Below, piece by piece: positions 43,434 to 51,583 of a stretch of DNA of 64,000 bases. Source of the stretch: Comamonas flocculans (lineage in GTDB: Bacteria > Pseudomonadota > Gammaproteobacteria > Burkholderiales > Burkholderiaceae_C); the NCBI RefSeq assembly GCF_007954405.1, contig NZ_CP042344.1, positions 124,001 through 188,000 on the forward strand, in the 5' to 3' direction. The notes beneath the pieces were generated by a model that saw nothing but the letters and a program-made list of their open reading frames with translations, did no database searches and had not been told where the DNA came from. Within the stretch, counting starts at the first letter, position 1, and each line of letters starts with the position of its first letter. The translations under genes were made by a program, and so were the position numbers.

Positions 43434-45122
43434 ATGCAGTTGTCCCCTTCCGAGAGTCGCGAGCCTACCAACCAATCCCCCACATTCACCGGCAATCTGT
43501 ATAAGGCAGATGTCGCGATCCAGCAGGCCGTGCAACGCACAGGTGCCGCATGGGCCCGTGAACGCCTCGATGCCCTTGGCGCACAGGCAGGCAGCGAGCA
43601 TGTCCAAGAGTTGGCCAAGGCCGCCAACGATCACAAGCCCGAGTTGCGTAGCCATGACCGGCAAGGTCATCGCATCGACGTCGTCGACTTCCATCCTTCG
43701 TGGCACGAGCTCATGCAAATGAGCTACGAGTCTGCAGTGCACTCATCCGCCTGGCTTGCCGAAGGCCGAGAAGGAGCACACACTGCTCGAGCCGCCATGG
43801 CCTACACGTGGCACCAGGCGGAGAACGGTGTCTGCTGTCCGCTGGCCATGAGCTTTGCGGCCGTGCCGGCGCTACGCAAGGAGCCCGAGCTTGCGAAATT
43901 CTGGGAGCCCAAGATCATCGAGCCCGGGTATGACGCCCGCCGGATTCCGGGGTACGAGAAGGCAGCTTGCACCATCGGCATGGCCATGACGGAGAAGCAG
44001 GGCGGTTCGGACCTGCGCGCCACCCGTACCTATGCAGTGCCGGTTGGCCGTAGCGACCTGGGCAACGAATACCGTATCACCGGTCACAAATGGTTTTGCT
44101 CCGCTCCCATGAGCGACGTATTCCTCACATTGGCACAAACCGAGCATGGGGTCTCTTGCTTCTTGGTTCCCCGCCTGATGCCAGACGGAAGCCGCAACCC
44201 GTTTCACATCCAGCGGCTCAAGGACAAGGTGGGAAACCGCTCGAACGCGTCCAGCGAAATCGAGTACGACAACACCCGCGGCTACCTGGTCGGACCCGAA
44301 GGCAAGGGCATCTCCGTGATTCTCGAAATGGGCCATCTGACGCGGTTGGACGTGACGCTGGGCTCGGCCGGCATCATGCGTCGTGCCTTGACCGAAGCCA
44401 TCAACCATACGCGCCATCGCCGAGCGTTCAAACGTCTGCTGGCTGCGCAGCCGCTCATGCAATCCACCTTGGCTGACATGGCCATCGAAAGCGAGGCTTC
44501 TACTCTTCTGGCCATGCGCGCGGCACAAGCTACAGACAGGGCCGAGAAAAACGAATCAGAACGCCTGCTGGCTCGCATTCTGGTGCCTGCGGCCAAGTAC
44601 CTCGTATGCAAGCGCACTCCGTACTTCGTGACCGAGGCCCTGGAAAGCATCGGTGGCAACGGTTTCGTCGAAGAGACCATCACTGCTCGCCTCTACCGCG
44701 AAGCGCCGTTGAACGGCCTTTGGGAGGGCTCTGGCAATGTCATCTGCCTGGACGTTCTTCGTGCACTGCGCCGCGAACCCCACACGCGTGAGGCACTTGT
44801 CAACGAGCTGAAGGCCGGGCTGAAGGGCGACCGCCTGTCCGCGTCGCTTGTGCGCGACATGGAGGCCTTGATTGATGACGCCCTTGCCGACGAACGCCTG
44901 GGGCGCGAGCTGACGGAGCGTCTTGCAGTTGCACTGCAGCTTTCACTCCTTCGTCAGCACTCGCCAGGTTTCATGGCCGACGCCTTTGCTGGCTCCCGCC
45001 TTGGAGCTCGCTCACAACTGACCTACGGCACGACAAATTTCTCCGGCACGTCCGCTGTCGAGATTCTGGAGCGCTCTCTACCCTGCGAAGCCAGCGACGC
45101 AGGGATGAAGCAGGCTGCCTGA
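43434..45122 (+). CDS. AidB-like acyl-CoA dehydrogenase
   Basis: 562 residues, with the longer C-terminal domain typical of AidB. Seen: an N-terminal AidB-type region (HPSWHELMQMSYESAVHSS), the FAD site AMTEKQGGSDLRATRT, GHKWFCSAPMSDVF, and RLYREAPLNGLWEGSGNV, where acyl-CoA dehydrogenases have related residues. E. coli AidB protects DNA from alkylation and binds DNA through its C terminus; other members act on isovaleryl-CoA. The base composition is less GC-rich than the left half, fitting acquired DNA. Convergent with paaX-like gene. Confidence 0.9.
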   Translation: MQLSPSESREPTNQSPTFTGNLYKADVAIQQAVQRTGAAWARERLDALGAQAGSEHVQELAKAANDHKPELRSHDRQGHRIDVVDFHPSWHELMQMSYESAVHSSAWLAEGREGAHTARAAMAYTWHQAENGVCCPLAMSFAAVPALRKEPELAKFWEPKIIEPGYDARRIPGYEKAACTIGMAMTEKQGGSDLRATRTYAVPVGRSDLGNEYRITGHKWFCSAPMSDVFLTLAQTEHGVSCFLVPRLMPDGSRNPFHIQRLKDKVGNRSNASSEIEYDNTRGYLVGPEGKGISVILEMGHLTRLDVTLGSAGIMRRALTEAINHTRHRRAFKRLLAAQPLMQSTLADMAIESEASTLLAMRAAQATDRAEKNESERLLARILVPAAKYLVCKRTPYFVTEALESIGGNGFVEETITARLYREAPLNGLWEGSGNVICLDVLRALRREPHTREALVNELKAGLKGDRLSASLVRDMEALIDDALADERLGRELTERLAVALQLSLLRQHSPGFMADAFAGSRLGARSQLTYGTTNFSGTSAVEILERSLPCEASDAGMKQAA

Positions 45123-45301
45123 GAGTGCCGGCTCAATCCAATTGGCTCACCCCGGCCGATTGCATCGACGAGAAAAGCACCCGCTGTTCATGGCCAGAGC
45201 CGTTTTGACCAAGCCGATGGCGAGCATTGCTGGCGCCATCGACTTGCCTCTCGATCCCGTTGCAAATCGGGCGCTCAAGCCAGAAGCGAGCCGCAGCAGC
45301 A

Positions 45302-46105
45302 TCAAGAGAAGAGAAAGCTCCGCCAAAGCTTGTGGCCGATATCGTCATAGGTCTTCATGTGCTCAATCATGGACCGGCGCAGTTCGACATCCACCAGCTC
45401 CTGGGGCAGAAGAGGGTCCAGGACAATGTCGCGGATGACCGCGCGGCCGCAGGTCAGGGTTTCGACCAACCCGTCTTCAGCAGTCAGCTTGTTGAGGTTC
45501 TGCATGCTGGTTTCCAGCATCTTCACATTGCTGGCGTACTTCTTTTCCAGATGCTCTGGCTTCCACAGCTTTCTGGCCTTGGTGTCCAATCCCTTCTCAA
45601 ACTCGGAAGCGACCATCAGGTGGGCATGAGGATGGAGACCAAGCTGGCACAGTTCGTCGCGGACGCCCAAGCCCGCCCTCAAATTGGCCGGACGAACCCA
45701 GAACGACGGGAGCAGCTCTCGAAAGCCCCTGAATCTCAGTGCCTGCTCATGGCGGTTCAACTGGGTTCGTTCACCCCGGCTTACAGCGGCGCCAAGCATG
45801 CAGAGCCAGCTGCGATCCCAAGGGACAATCCGGATCTCGGCGGGGCGCCAGTCGACGATCGCACGGTGCACAGTGCCAGTACGGCGCGCACTCATGTAGT
45901 TGCCGCGGGACGTGTTCTGGATCTTCTTCTCGGCCGAGAGGCGCCCCAGCGCGACGCGGATTCCCCGCTCAGTCACACCAAACAAGACGCCAGCACGCAA
46001 CAGCGCCTGAACAGAGACCTCCTCCTCAGGGAAAGCGGACAGTAGCGTCGTGATGAGCGTAGGCGCGACGAGATGGGTCTGTAGCTTCTTTCCAGCGGTT
46101 GCCAT
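45302..46105 (-). CDS. PaaX-family transcriptional regulator
   Basis: 267 residues. The N-terminal winged helix (about 20-80: LFGVTERGIRVALGRLSAEKK in two helices) and the central and C-terminal PaaX domains (EIRIVPWDRSWLCMLG, FRGFRELLPSFWVRP) are recognisable. PaaX represses phenylacetate genes in response to phenylacetyl-CoA; relatives control other acyl-CoA pathways. It may regulate the convergent AidB-like gene. The 179 bases between the two genes show nothing else. Confidence 0.85.
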   Translation of the reverse strand: MATAGKKLQTHLVAPTLITTLLSAFPEEEVSVQALLRAGVLFGVTERGIRVALGRLSAEKKIQNTSRGNYMSARRTGTVHRAIVDWRPAEIRIVPWDRSWLCMLGAAVSRGERTQLNRHEQALRFRGFRELLPSFWVRPANLRAGLGVRDELCQLGLHPHAHLMVASEFEKGLDTKARKLWKPEHLEKKYASNVKMLETSMQNLNKLTAEDGLVETLTCGRAVIRDIVLDPLLPQELVDVELRRSMIEHMKTYDDIGHKLWRSFLFS

Positions 46106-46206
46106 CCTGGCCTCTAGTTTGTTCCAGTGTGCTCTTCCTGCACGTCGACGGCACGAAGGGCGAGAAATGCCACCGTAGTGCCACCAGGGCGCGCCAGAAA
46201 CACGAA

Positions 46207-46231
46207 AGCCCCTGAGTCAGGGGCTCTTGTG
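46207..46231 (-). terminator. Hairpin downstream of the tRNA-Pro fragment
   Basis: AGCCCCTG and CAGGGGCT around a 3-base loop. Read on the minus strand it is followed by TTTCGTGTTTC. It lies 29 bases beyond the CCA end of the tRNA-Pro fragment, where a tRNA terminator is expected, suggesting this flank is the original chromosomal side. Confidence 0.6.
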
Positions 46232-46253
46232 TCCTTGATTGGCAAGGAAATTC

Positions 46254-46298
46254 TGGTCGGGGTGAGAGGATTCGAACCTCCGGCCTCTACGTCCCGAA
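46254..46298 (-). other. tRNA-Pro (CGG) 3' half: integration site remnant
   Basis: The minus strand reads, from the anticodon loop TTCGGGA (anticodon CGG), through CGTAGAGGCC, the T arm GGAGGTTCGAATCCTCT and CACCCCG-A-CCA. The sequence before the loop (TATGG) does not pair with CGTAG and no CGGGGTG acceptor strand lies upstream, so the 5' half is missing. This is the typical attachment-site copy left by a tyrosine recombinase in a tRNA gene. The side with the hairpin (lower coordinates) looks chromosomal, the other side island. Confidence 0.85.
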
Positions 46299-46308
46299 CC
46301 ATAACCTA

Positions 46309-46543
46309 TCACTCCAGGAGCCACACCTCGCGATGGTTGTTCCTAGTGAAAGCGTCGTTTTTCACCCATTTCCATTGATTTCTACCGTCTTCCAAACGGC
46401 GGAACTGGAACAGAATTGGAACAGAAAACTGCGCTAGCGGCACTAGTGTAGCAACCTCTGCACTGAGCATGTAACGTTGACCGTGACCCTGCACACGGAT
46501 TTCCAACCGTTCGGTTACAGAGAGCCGGTATGAGGAATGGACT
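46309..46543 (-). pseudogene. Short open frame ending beside the att site, cut by the IS
   Basis: About 78 codons ending at 46309, 11 bases from the tRNA fragment (SYRLSVTERLEIRVQG, FQFRRLEDGRNQWKWVKND). There is no start codon before the frame runs into the IS end at 46543, so if real it is the 3' remnant of a gene interrupted by the element. I do not recognise it. It could be the tail of the lipoprotein gene on the other side of the IS, but I see no similarity to support that. Confidence 0.35.
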
Positions 46544-46561
46544 TGGACTTGAAGTTGGACT

Positions 46562-46723
46562 TGGACTTGACCCCATCCCACGGACAGGTATTGGCTTGAT
46601 TCTCAAGCCGTCTCGGGTGCAGGGTTATCCACGGCGGCGTGCTGGACTTGACCCCATCCCACGGACAGGTATTGGCTTGATTCTCAAGCCGTCTCGGGTG
46701 CAGGGTTATCCACGGCGGCGTGC
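46562..46723. repeat. Two tandem copies of an 81-base segment
   Basis: Bases 46562-46642 and 46643-46723 are identical, starting TGGACTTGACCCCATCCC. The second copy contains the last codons of orfB, so the first is a duplicated IS end. A smaller run of TTGGAC units precedes it at 46542-46563. Confidence 0.9.
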
Positions 46724-47640
46724 GTCGCTTGCGACGAACGCAAAGCCGCGGTGGGTAACCCGGTGCTGGGGGCGCGATCGTTGTTCGCCACGAATGTCTC
46801 CTCGAATTTGATGGGGGAGAGATAGCCAAGGGACGAATGCAGCCGGCGCGGGTTGTACCAGCCCTCGATCCAGGTAAACAGCGCCGTCCTGGCTTCGGCC
46901 TTGGTCTTGAAGCTGCGCCGATTGATCAGTTCGCACTCGAGCGTGGCAAAGAAACTCTCTGCCATGGCGTTGTCATACGCATCGCCCACCGTGCCCATGG
47001 ATGGGCGCACCCCCATCTCTGTGCAACGATTGCCAAAGGCAATGCTGGTGTACTGGCTGCCCTGATCGGAGTGATGAATGACCGAATCCGGGCGCCTGAT
47101 ATGCAGCGCCATGTTCAACGCCGAGATCACCAGATCGGCCGTCATCCTCTCACCCATGGCCCAGCCCACCACCTTGCGGCTGAAGGCATCGAGCACCATG
47201 GCCAGGTACACGAACCCCGTCCAGGTGGGCACGTAGGTCATGTCGGCCACCCACAGCTGGTTGGGTGCGTCGGCGCGAAAGCGCCGGTTGACCAGATCGG
47301 GGGCGGGGCGTTGACGTTTATCGCCCTCGGTCGTCACCACAAAGCTCCTGCGCCGGCTCACGCCGCGCAGCCCCGCTTGTCGCATCAGCCGGGCGATGCG
47401 TTTGCGGCTGGCGCTGTGGCCTTCGGCCCTCAGTTGTGCGCGCACGCGTGGCATGCCGTAGGTGCCGTCTGACGCCTGATGCACCTGGAGAATTTGCTCG
47501 GCAAGACGTGCGTTGGCCGTCTGCCGGGCACTGGGGCGGCGCCCCAGCCAATCGTGGTAACCGCTGCTGGACACACCCAGCACCCGGCACATGGTGCGTA
47601 GGGGGAAACGGCTCTTGGTGTCGGCCTGGTTTGCGCTCAT
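46684..47640 (-). CDS. IS3-family transposase, OrfB
   Basis: 318 residues with an integrase core. The DDE residues are in VADMTYVP, IHHSDQGSQY and DAYDNAMAESFFATLE; an N-terminal helix-turn-helix region (TYGMPRVRAQLR) precedes it. The ATG overlaps the orfA stop (ATGA); in this family the active transposase is usually an OrfAB fusion made by frameshifting. The reading frame is intact, so the element may still move. The last codons lie in the duplicated 81-base segment. Confidence 0.95.
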   Translation of the reverse strand: MSANQADTKSRFPLRTMCRVLGVSSSGYHDWLGRRPSARQTANARLAEQILQVHQASDGTYGMPRVRAQLRAEGHSASRKRIARLMRQAGLRGVSRRRSFVVTTEGDKRQRPAPDLVNRRFRADAPNQLWVADMTYVPTWTGFVYLAMVLDAFSRKVVGWAMGERMTADLVISALNMALHIRRPDSVIHHSDQGSQYTSIAFGNRCTEMGVRPSMGTVGDAYDNAMAESFFATLECELINRRSFKTKAEARTALFTWIEGWYNPRRLHSSLGYLSPIKFEETFVANNDRAPSTGLPTAALRSSQATHAAVDNPAPETA

Positions 47641-47960
47641 GAGTTCGTAGACGCGGTGAACGTCTTGTCGTGTCTGGCGGCAAACCAGGCCGTAGCCTTT
47701 ACCAGGATATCGCGCTCCTGCTCCACTTGACGCAGCCTGCGGCGCAGGCGTACCAGCTCTTCACGCTCGGCCGTGCTCAGGCCTTCCTTGCCGGGCAGTG
47801 CTGTGCCGTGATCGCGTGCGTCTTGCGCCACCCAGTTGGAGATGGTCTGTGCGGTGACGCCGAACTCACGCGAGAGCTCAGCGGGCGTGCGCCCAGAGTG
47901 GGCGAGCTCCAGGATTTGTTGTCGAAATGCCGCTGGATACGGCGGGCGGGTTCTGGGCAT
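47637..47960 (-). CDS. IS3-family transposase, OrfA
   Basis: 107 residues: a helix-turn-helix (ELSREFGVTAQTISNWV) and a leucine-zipper-like coiled coil (LVRLRRRLRQVEQERDIL) that leads into OrfB. Together with orfB it forms a full IS3-type unit. The first codon is 60 bases from the right end of the element. Confidence 0.94.
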   Translation of the reverse strand: MPRTRPPYPAAFRQQILELAHSGRTPAELSREFGVTAQTISNWVAQDARDHGTALPGKEGLSTAEREELVRLRRRLRQVEQERDILVKATAWFAARHDKTFTASTNS

Positions 47961-48011
47961 TGCGGACTCCTTTGATCCAAACGGTAAGGTGTCCGTGAAA
48001 AAGGGGCAACT

Positions 48012-48602
48012 TCAAGTCCACAATGTCGCTTTGGTTTCGCCAGCATGTGCACGAAGTGCTTGGTGCTGTAGGCCAAACAATTGCGTGACCGTTTTTTGCA
48101 CCGCATAGTTGTACCAATCGCGCACCTGCGTCTGCCGTTCCTCAAACGCGCGCTCGCCGGGCGAGCGCCTGGTGAAAAAGAGATACGCGTAAGCGTGCCG
48201 AGCCGTCTCGATCCAGGCGGAAGTAGAAACGATGCGACTATTTGGGACTGCCGTCGAGATCGACATGGCATGCTGCAACCAGAGTTCAGCCAGTGCCGAC
48301 AGCCTCGTTTCGCCGTCCAAGTCCTTCATCATGGTCAACGCCTCGATGCAAGTGAGCGAGGTGTTCGTTGCGCAAACTCGCTCATCGAGCCCGGTCACGC
48401 GGATTGTCTGCAAGGTCGGTGCGCTGAGTTTGCCTCTGCCGAGGAGATCGCCGCGTCGTAGGGCAACGTATTCATCCGGCGTCATCGCGCGTACAGCGAC
48501 AGAAGGTTTGAATTCACTGACGACCGCGCAACCACCAAGTGCAAACGCGGCGGTGATCACGATCAACCAACGCCAGAGAGATGCAAGGAGCATATGCCTC
48601 AC
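48012..48602 (-). pseudogene. Lipoprotein gene truncated by the IS
   Basis: The open frame gives 196 residues: a lipoprotein signal with lipobox LGGC (C25) and a body with MTPDEYVALRRGDLL, SALAELWLQHA and RHAYAYLFFTRRSPGERAFE. This resembles the N-terminal part of outer-membrane or periplasmic lipoproteins that continue into a hydrolase domain. At 48020 the gene meets the IS; the last codons TGG ACT and the stop TGA are IS sequence. The downstream part is not found beyond the element, so function is probably lost. Confidence 0.8.
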
Positions 48603-48675
48603 GATCGAGAGCTGCGTACCGGCACTGCAGAATCATTACCTGAAACGAACGGAACATTGCCCGTGAAATTGCATT

Positions 48676-49650
48676 TCATACGCGGCTCCCTTCGCCCTGA
48701 ACAAAAGCACGCTGGCGATGCGCCAAGATCAGTGCAATGGCGCATGAAGCTATTCGCGTGCGGCGCGAGTCCGAGCGACTGGTGAGCACAATCGGCACGC
48801 GCGCGCCCATCACGATCCCCGCGCTATCGGCTTGGCCCATGTATTCCAGTTGCTTGGCCAGCATGTTGCCGCTTTCCAGGTCGGGAACGACCAGGATGTC
48901 GGCTTGCCCGGCCACGGCGGACTTGATGCCCTTGACGCGCGCGGCATCGGGAGAGACGGCGTTATCAAAGGCCAGTGGCCCGTCGAGCACACCTCCGGTG
49001 ATCTGGCCACGATCGGCCATCTTGCACAGTGCCGCAGCATCCAGGGTTGAAAGCATGCGCGGGTTGACGGTTTCGACCGCCGCCAGGATCGCCACCTTGG
49101 GCTCGGCAATGCCGATGGCGCGCGCCAAGTCGATGGCGTTGCGCACGATGTCGGCCTTGATTTCGAGCGTCGGAGCGATATTGATGGCGGCGTCGGTGAT
49201 GATGAAGGGCCGTGGGTAGCTGGCCGTCTGCATGATGTAGCAGTGCGTCAATCTGCGCTCGGTGCGCAGGCAGGCTTCGGGCGCCAGGATGGCACCCAGG
49301 TACTCATCGCTGTGCAAGCTGCCTTTCATCAGCGCCTGCACCTCGCCCTTGCCAGCCAGCCGGGCGGCGGTGGCCGCTGCGGCGTGGCTGTGCGGCACAT
49401 CGACGACCTCACTGTCTCCCAGTTCCAACCCCGTGTCGGCCGCAACGGCACGCAACTTGGCGAGCGGCGCCACCAATACTGGCGAGATGACGCCGGCATC
49501 GCGCGCGTCCAAGGCACCCCCCAAGCTGAGCGCGTCGCAAGGGTGCACCACCGCGGTGCGAACCGGGGCCATGGTTTTGACATGGGCGATAAGACGCTCG
49601 ACACCACTTGGAGGATCGGCGCGAACGCCCTCAGGGGCTTGTTCATTCAT
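48676..49650 (-). CDS. Phosphate acetyl/butyryltransferase
   Basis: 324 residues of the PTA_PTB family: GKGEVQALMKGSLHSDEYLGA over two strands, DAAINIAPTLEIKADIVRNA, and IVMGARVPIVLTSRSDS near the end. It exchanges an acyl group between CoA and phosphate, as in fermentative acyl-phosphate formation. The short, catalytic-domain-only size and butyryltransferase-like features suggest a broad acyl-CoA range. No acetate or butyrate kinase is visible in the window. Its start overlaps the end of the uspA pseudogene by 8 bases, so it belongs to the PHB operon. Confidence 0.9.
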   Translation of the reverse strand: MNEQAPEGVRADPPSGVERLIAHVKTMAPVRTAVVHPCDALSLGGALDARDAGVISPVLVAPLAKLRAVAADTGLELGDSEVVDVPHSHAAAATAARLAGKGEVQALMKGSLHSDEYLGAILAPEACLRTERRLTHCYIMQTASYPRPFIITDAAINIAPTLEIKADIVRNAIDLARAIGIAEPKVAILAAVETVNPRMLSTLDAAALCKMADRGQITGGVLDGPLAFDNAVSPDAARVKGIKSAVAGQADILVVPDLESGNMLAKQLEYMGQADSAGIVMGARVPIVLTSRSDSRRTRIASCAIALILAHRQRAFVQGEGSRV

Positions 49651-50207
49651 GTGATTTCTTTGCCTTGCTTGCGCCAGTTGAACGCCAGCCTGACGTACCG
49701 ATGTTGTCGCTGGCCTTCACTGGCGCCCGTGCGGCTGAAGATGGCGGGCCACCATCTCGGCTCGACTGGCGCACCAGCATTACCGGAACTGGCGCGATGC
49801 GCGCTACTTGCTCCGCATCGCTGCCCAGCAGCAGCCGGTTCATGCCGCGACGTCCGTGGGTGCCCAGGATGACCAGGTCGCAATCGTTGATCTCGGTCTG
49901 ATGCGCGATCTGTTCCGACACGCGTTCGGTGCCGCTTTCAAGCAGCACCGTCTCTGTGGCAATTCCTTCCCGGCGGAGCCGACTCGCAGCCTCATCCAGC
50001 AACGTCTGGCCGGCTTTGAGGAAGCGTGGGCGGACATCCTTGATGGTAGACCTCGGGACGTTCGAAACCCGTGCTGTGGCGGGTTGGTTCGACGATATGC
50101 AGCAAGATCACGGTGGCGCCGCTCAGGCGTGCCAGTTCTGCCGCATGATCGAGCGCCAGGAAGGATGTGGGACTGCCGTCCAGCGGCACCAGAAATCGGG
50201 AATACAT
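49643..50207 (-). pseudogene. Universal stress protein gene with a frameshift
   Basis: Starts MYSRFLVPLDGSPTS at 50207 after AGGAGTT. The first part has the Usp ATP-binding strand VPLDGS; after RPEVYH (about 50047) the frame runs to an early stop. A +1 shift there restores KDVRPRFLKAGQTLLDEA and then GTHGRRGMNRLLLGSDAEQV, the conserved Usp phosphate-binding loop GxxGxxxxxxGS. So one base is extra (or two missing). About 40 residues follow the normal C terminus. Either a recent mutation or a sequencing error. Confidence 0.85.
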
Positions 50208-50275
50208 GGAACTCCTCCGGGAGGCGCTGACTGCCGCGCGGGAAACCGCCCGCAAGGGCTGCGGGCTCTCCCGAC

Positions 50276-51022
50276 TCATGACATGTGCTGGCCACCGTTC
50301 ATCGCCACGTTGCTGCCCGTCATGAAAGCAGCAGCGTCACTGGCGATGAAGGCCACCAGCGCCGCGATCTCATCCGGCTGGCCGAGGCGACCCACCGGAA
50401 TCGCTTCGATGACCTTCTGGCGCACGTCCTCGCGCACCGCCATCACCATTTCGGTGGCCAGATAGCCCGGCGAGACGGTGTTGACCGTCACGCCCTTGCG
50501 TGCCACCTCCTGCGCCAGCGCCTTGGTGAAGCCATGCACGCCAGCCTTGGCCGCCGAGTAATTGGTCTGGCCGAACTGACCCTTGCTGCCGTTGATGGAC
50601 GAGACGTTGACGATGCGCCCCCAGCCACGCTCCACCATCGGATCGATGAATGGCTTGGTGACATTGAACATGGAGTCCAGGTTGGTGCGCAGCACGGCGT
50701 CCCAGCCGGCCTTGTCCATCTTGCGCAGGGTCGCGTCGCGGGTGATGCCGGCGTTGTTCACCAGGATGTCAACGTGGTGGCCGTCCGCCTGAATCTGACG
50801 CGCCAAGGCCTGGGTCGATTCCCAGTCGCCGACATCGACGCCGTAGGCCGTGAACCGGTAGCCTTTGGTGTCCTGCGCGTCAAGCCAGGCGGCGACCTTC
50901 TCGTTGCCGGGCGTGTGCGTGATGATGACGCGGTGGCCCGCGTCGTCCAGCGCGCGGGCAATGGCCGCGCCAAGGCCGCGATTGCCGCCAGTGACCAGGG
51001 CGGTTCGTCCCGAACTGCTCAT
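50276..51022 (-). CDS. phaB: Acetoacetyl-CoA reductase (PhaB)
   Basis: NADPH-dependent SDR that makes (R)-3-hydroxybutyryl-CoA for PHB. 248 residues: TGGNRGLGAA, NNAGITRDATLRKM, NVSSINGSKGQFGQTNYSAAKAG over the active site (Ser, Tyr, Lys), and the typical end FMTGSNVAMNGGQHM. The GQFGQTNYSA segment is characteristic of PhaB/PhbB rather than FabG. It lies between phasin and uspA in the PHB operon, 10 bases after the phasin gene. Confidence 0.94.
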   Translation of the reverse strand: MSSSGRTALVTGGNRGLGAAIARALDDAGHRVIITHTPGNEKVAAWLDAQDTKGYRFTAYGVDVGDWESTQALARQIQADGHHVDILVNNAGITRDATLRKMDKAGWDAVLRTNLDSMFNVTKPFIDPMVERGWGRIVNVSSINGSKGQFGQTNYSAAKAGVHGFTKALAQEVARKGVTVNTVSPGYLATEMVMAVREDVRQKVIEAIPVGRLGQPDEIAALVAFIASDAAAFMTGSNVAMNGGQHMS

Positions 51023-51032
51023 ATGCGCCTCC

Positions 51033-51476
51033 TCACTTTTTGGCCTTGCCCTGAGGCGCGGCGCCTGGCGCAGTCCAGGGCTGCGTCCATTGCTGAAAAA
51101 ACTGCGCGAAAGAGGCTGTGCCGCCGCTGGCGCCGAATACCTCGGAGACAGATGCCTGCCAGGTGGTCAGCGCTTCGCGCAGGCCATCGGCGAATGCCGC
51201 CTGGCTCTTGGCAGCAGCCCGGCCGACCGCCTGTGTGTCGCCCATACGGCCTTGGCACAGGCGCCAGAACACCTCGGACGGCAAGGTGGCAAGCGCCTGC
51301 CAGTCCGCTGCCTGTTGGAGGTTCTGGATGCGCGAGGTGGTCTCCAGCACGCCACCGGCACTGAGTTGCTGCATGGCTTCGAGCCAGTGGTGGCCGCTTT
51401 CTTGAAGCAAGCGGGTGATCTGAAGCTGCAACTCGGCATTGGCCTTGTAGAGTTGGATGGGCAGTTCGCTGTTCAT
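51033..51476 (-). CDS. Phasin family protein
   Basis: 147 residues, almost all helical and with no signal or membrane segment; ELPIQLYKANAELQLQITRLLQES and QAVGRAAAKSQAAFADGLREAL fit the phasin fold (first shown in part). Phasins coat PHB granules. The call rests on these features plus the position between phaC and phaB. Confidence 0.85.
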   Translation of the reverse strand: MNSELPIQLYKANAELQLQITRLLQESGHHWLEAMQQLSAGGVLETTSRIQNLQQAADWQALATLPSEVFWRLCQGRMGDTQAVGRAAAKSQAAFADGLREALTTWQASVSEVFGASGGTASFAQFFQQWTQPWTAPGAAPQGKAKK

Positions 51477-51583
51477 GTCAATGCTCCACGGTCATGATGT
51501 GCCCCTCCGGGGCGGGTGTAGGCCATGGCTGCGCAACGGCCCGATGAAAGTTGAGGGTGTATTCTTGGCGATGTTTTGTCCTG

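Larger units (their letters stand above)
46544..48020 (-). mobile_element. IS3-family insertion sequence
   Basis: About 1.48 kb with orfA and orfB on the minus strand. The right end reads (minus strand) TGGACTTGAAGTTGCCCC from 48020; the left end begins TGGACTTGAAGTTGG at 46544, giving a 14-base perfect terminal inverted repeat. An alternative left end TGGACTTGACCCC at 46562 or 46643 also matches in part, because the left end carries repeats. No target-site duplication is found. The right end interrupts a lipoprotein gene. Confidence 0.85.

Noticed and set aside
45133..45348. Short minus-strand frame between the AidB-like and PaaX genes
   Set aside because: Overlaps PaaX in another frame, no start signal, no recognisable product.
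46254..46330. A complete tRNA-Pro gene
   Set aside because: The anticodon stem does not pair and the 5' acceptor strand is missing, so only the 3' half is present.
46541..48023. Target-site duplication around the IS
   Set aside because: Bases flanking the two inverted ends (ACT on the left, CAA on the right) do not match.
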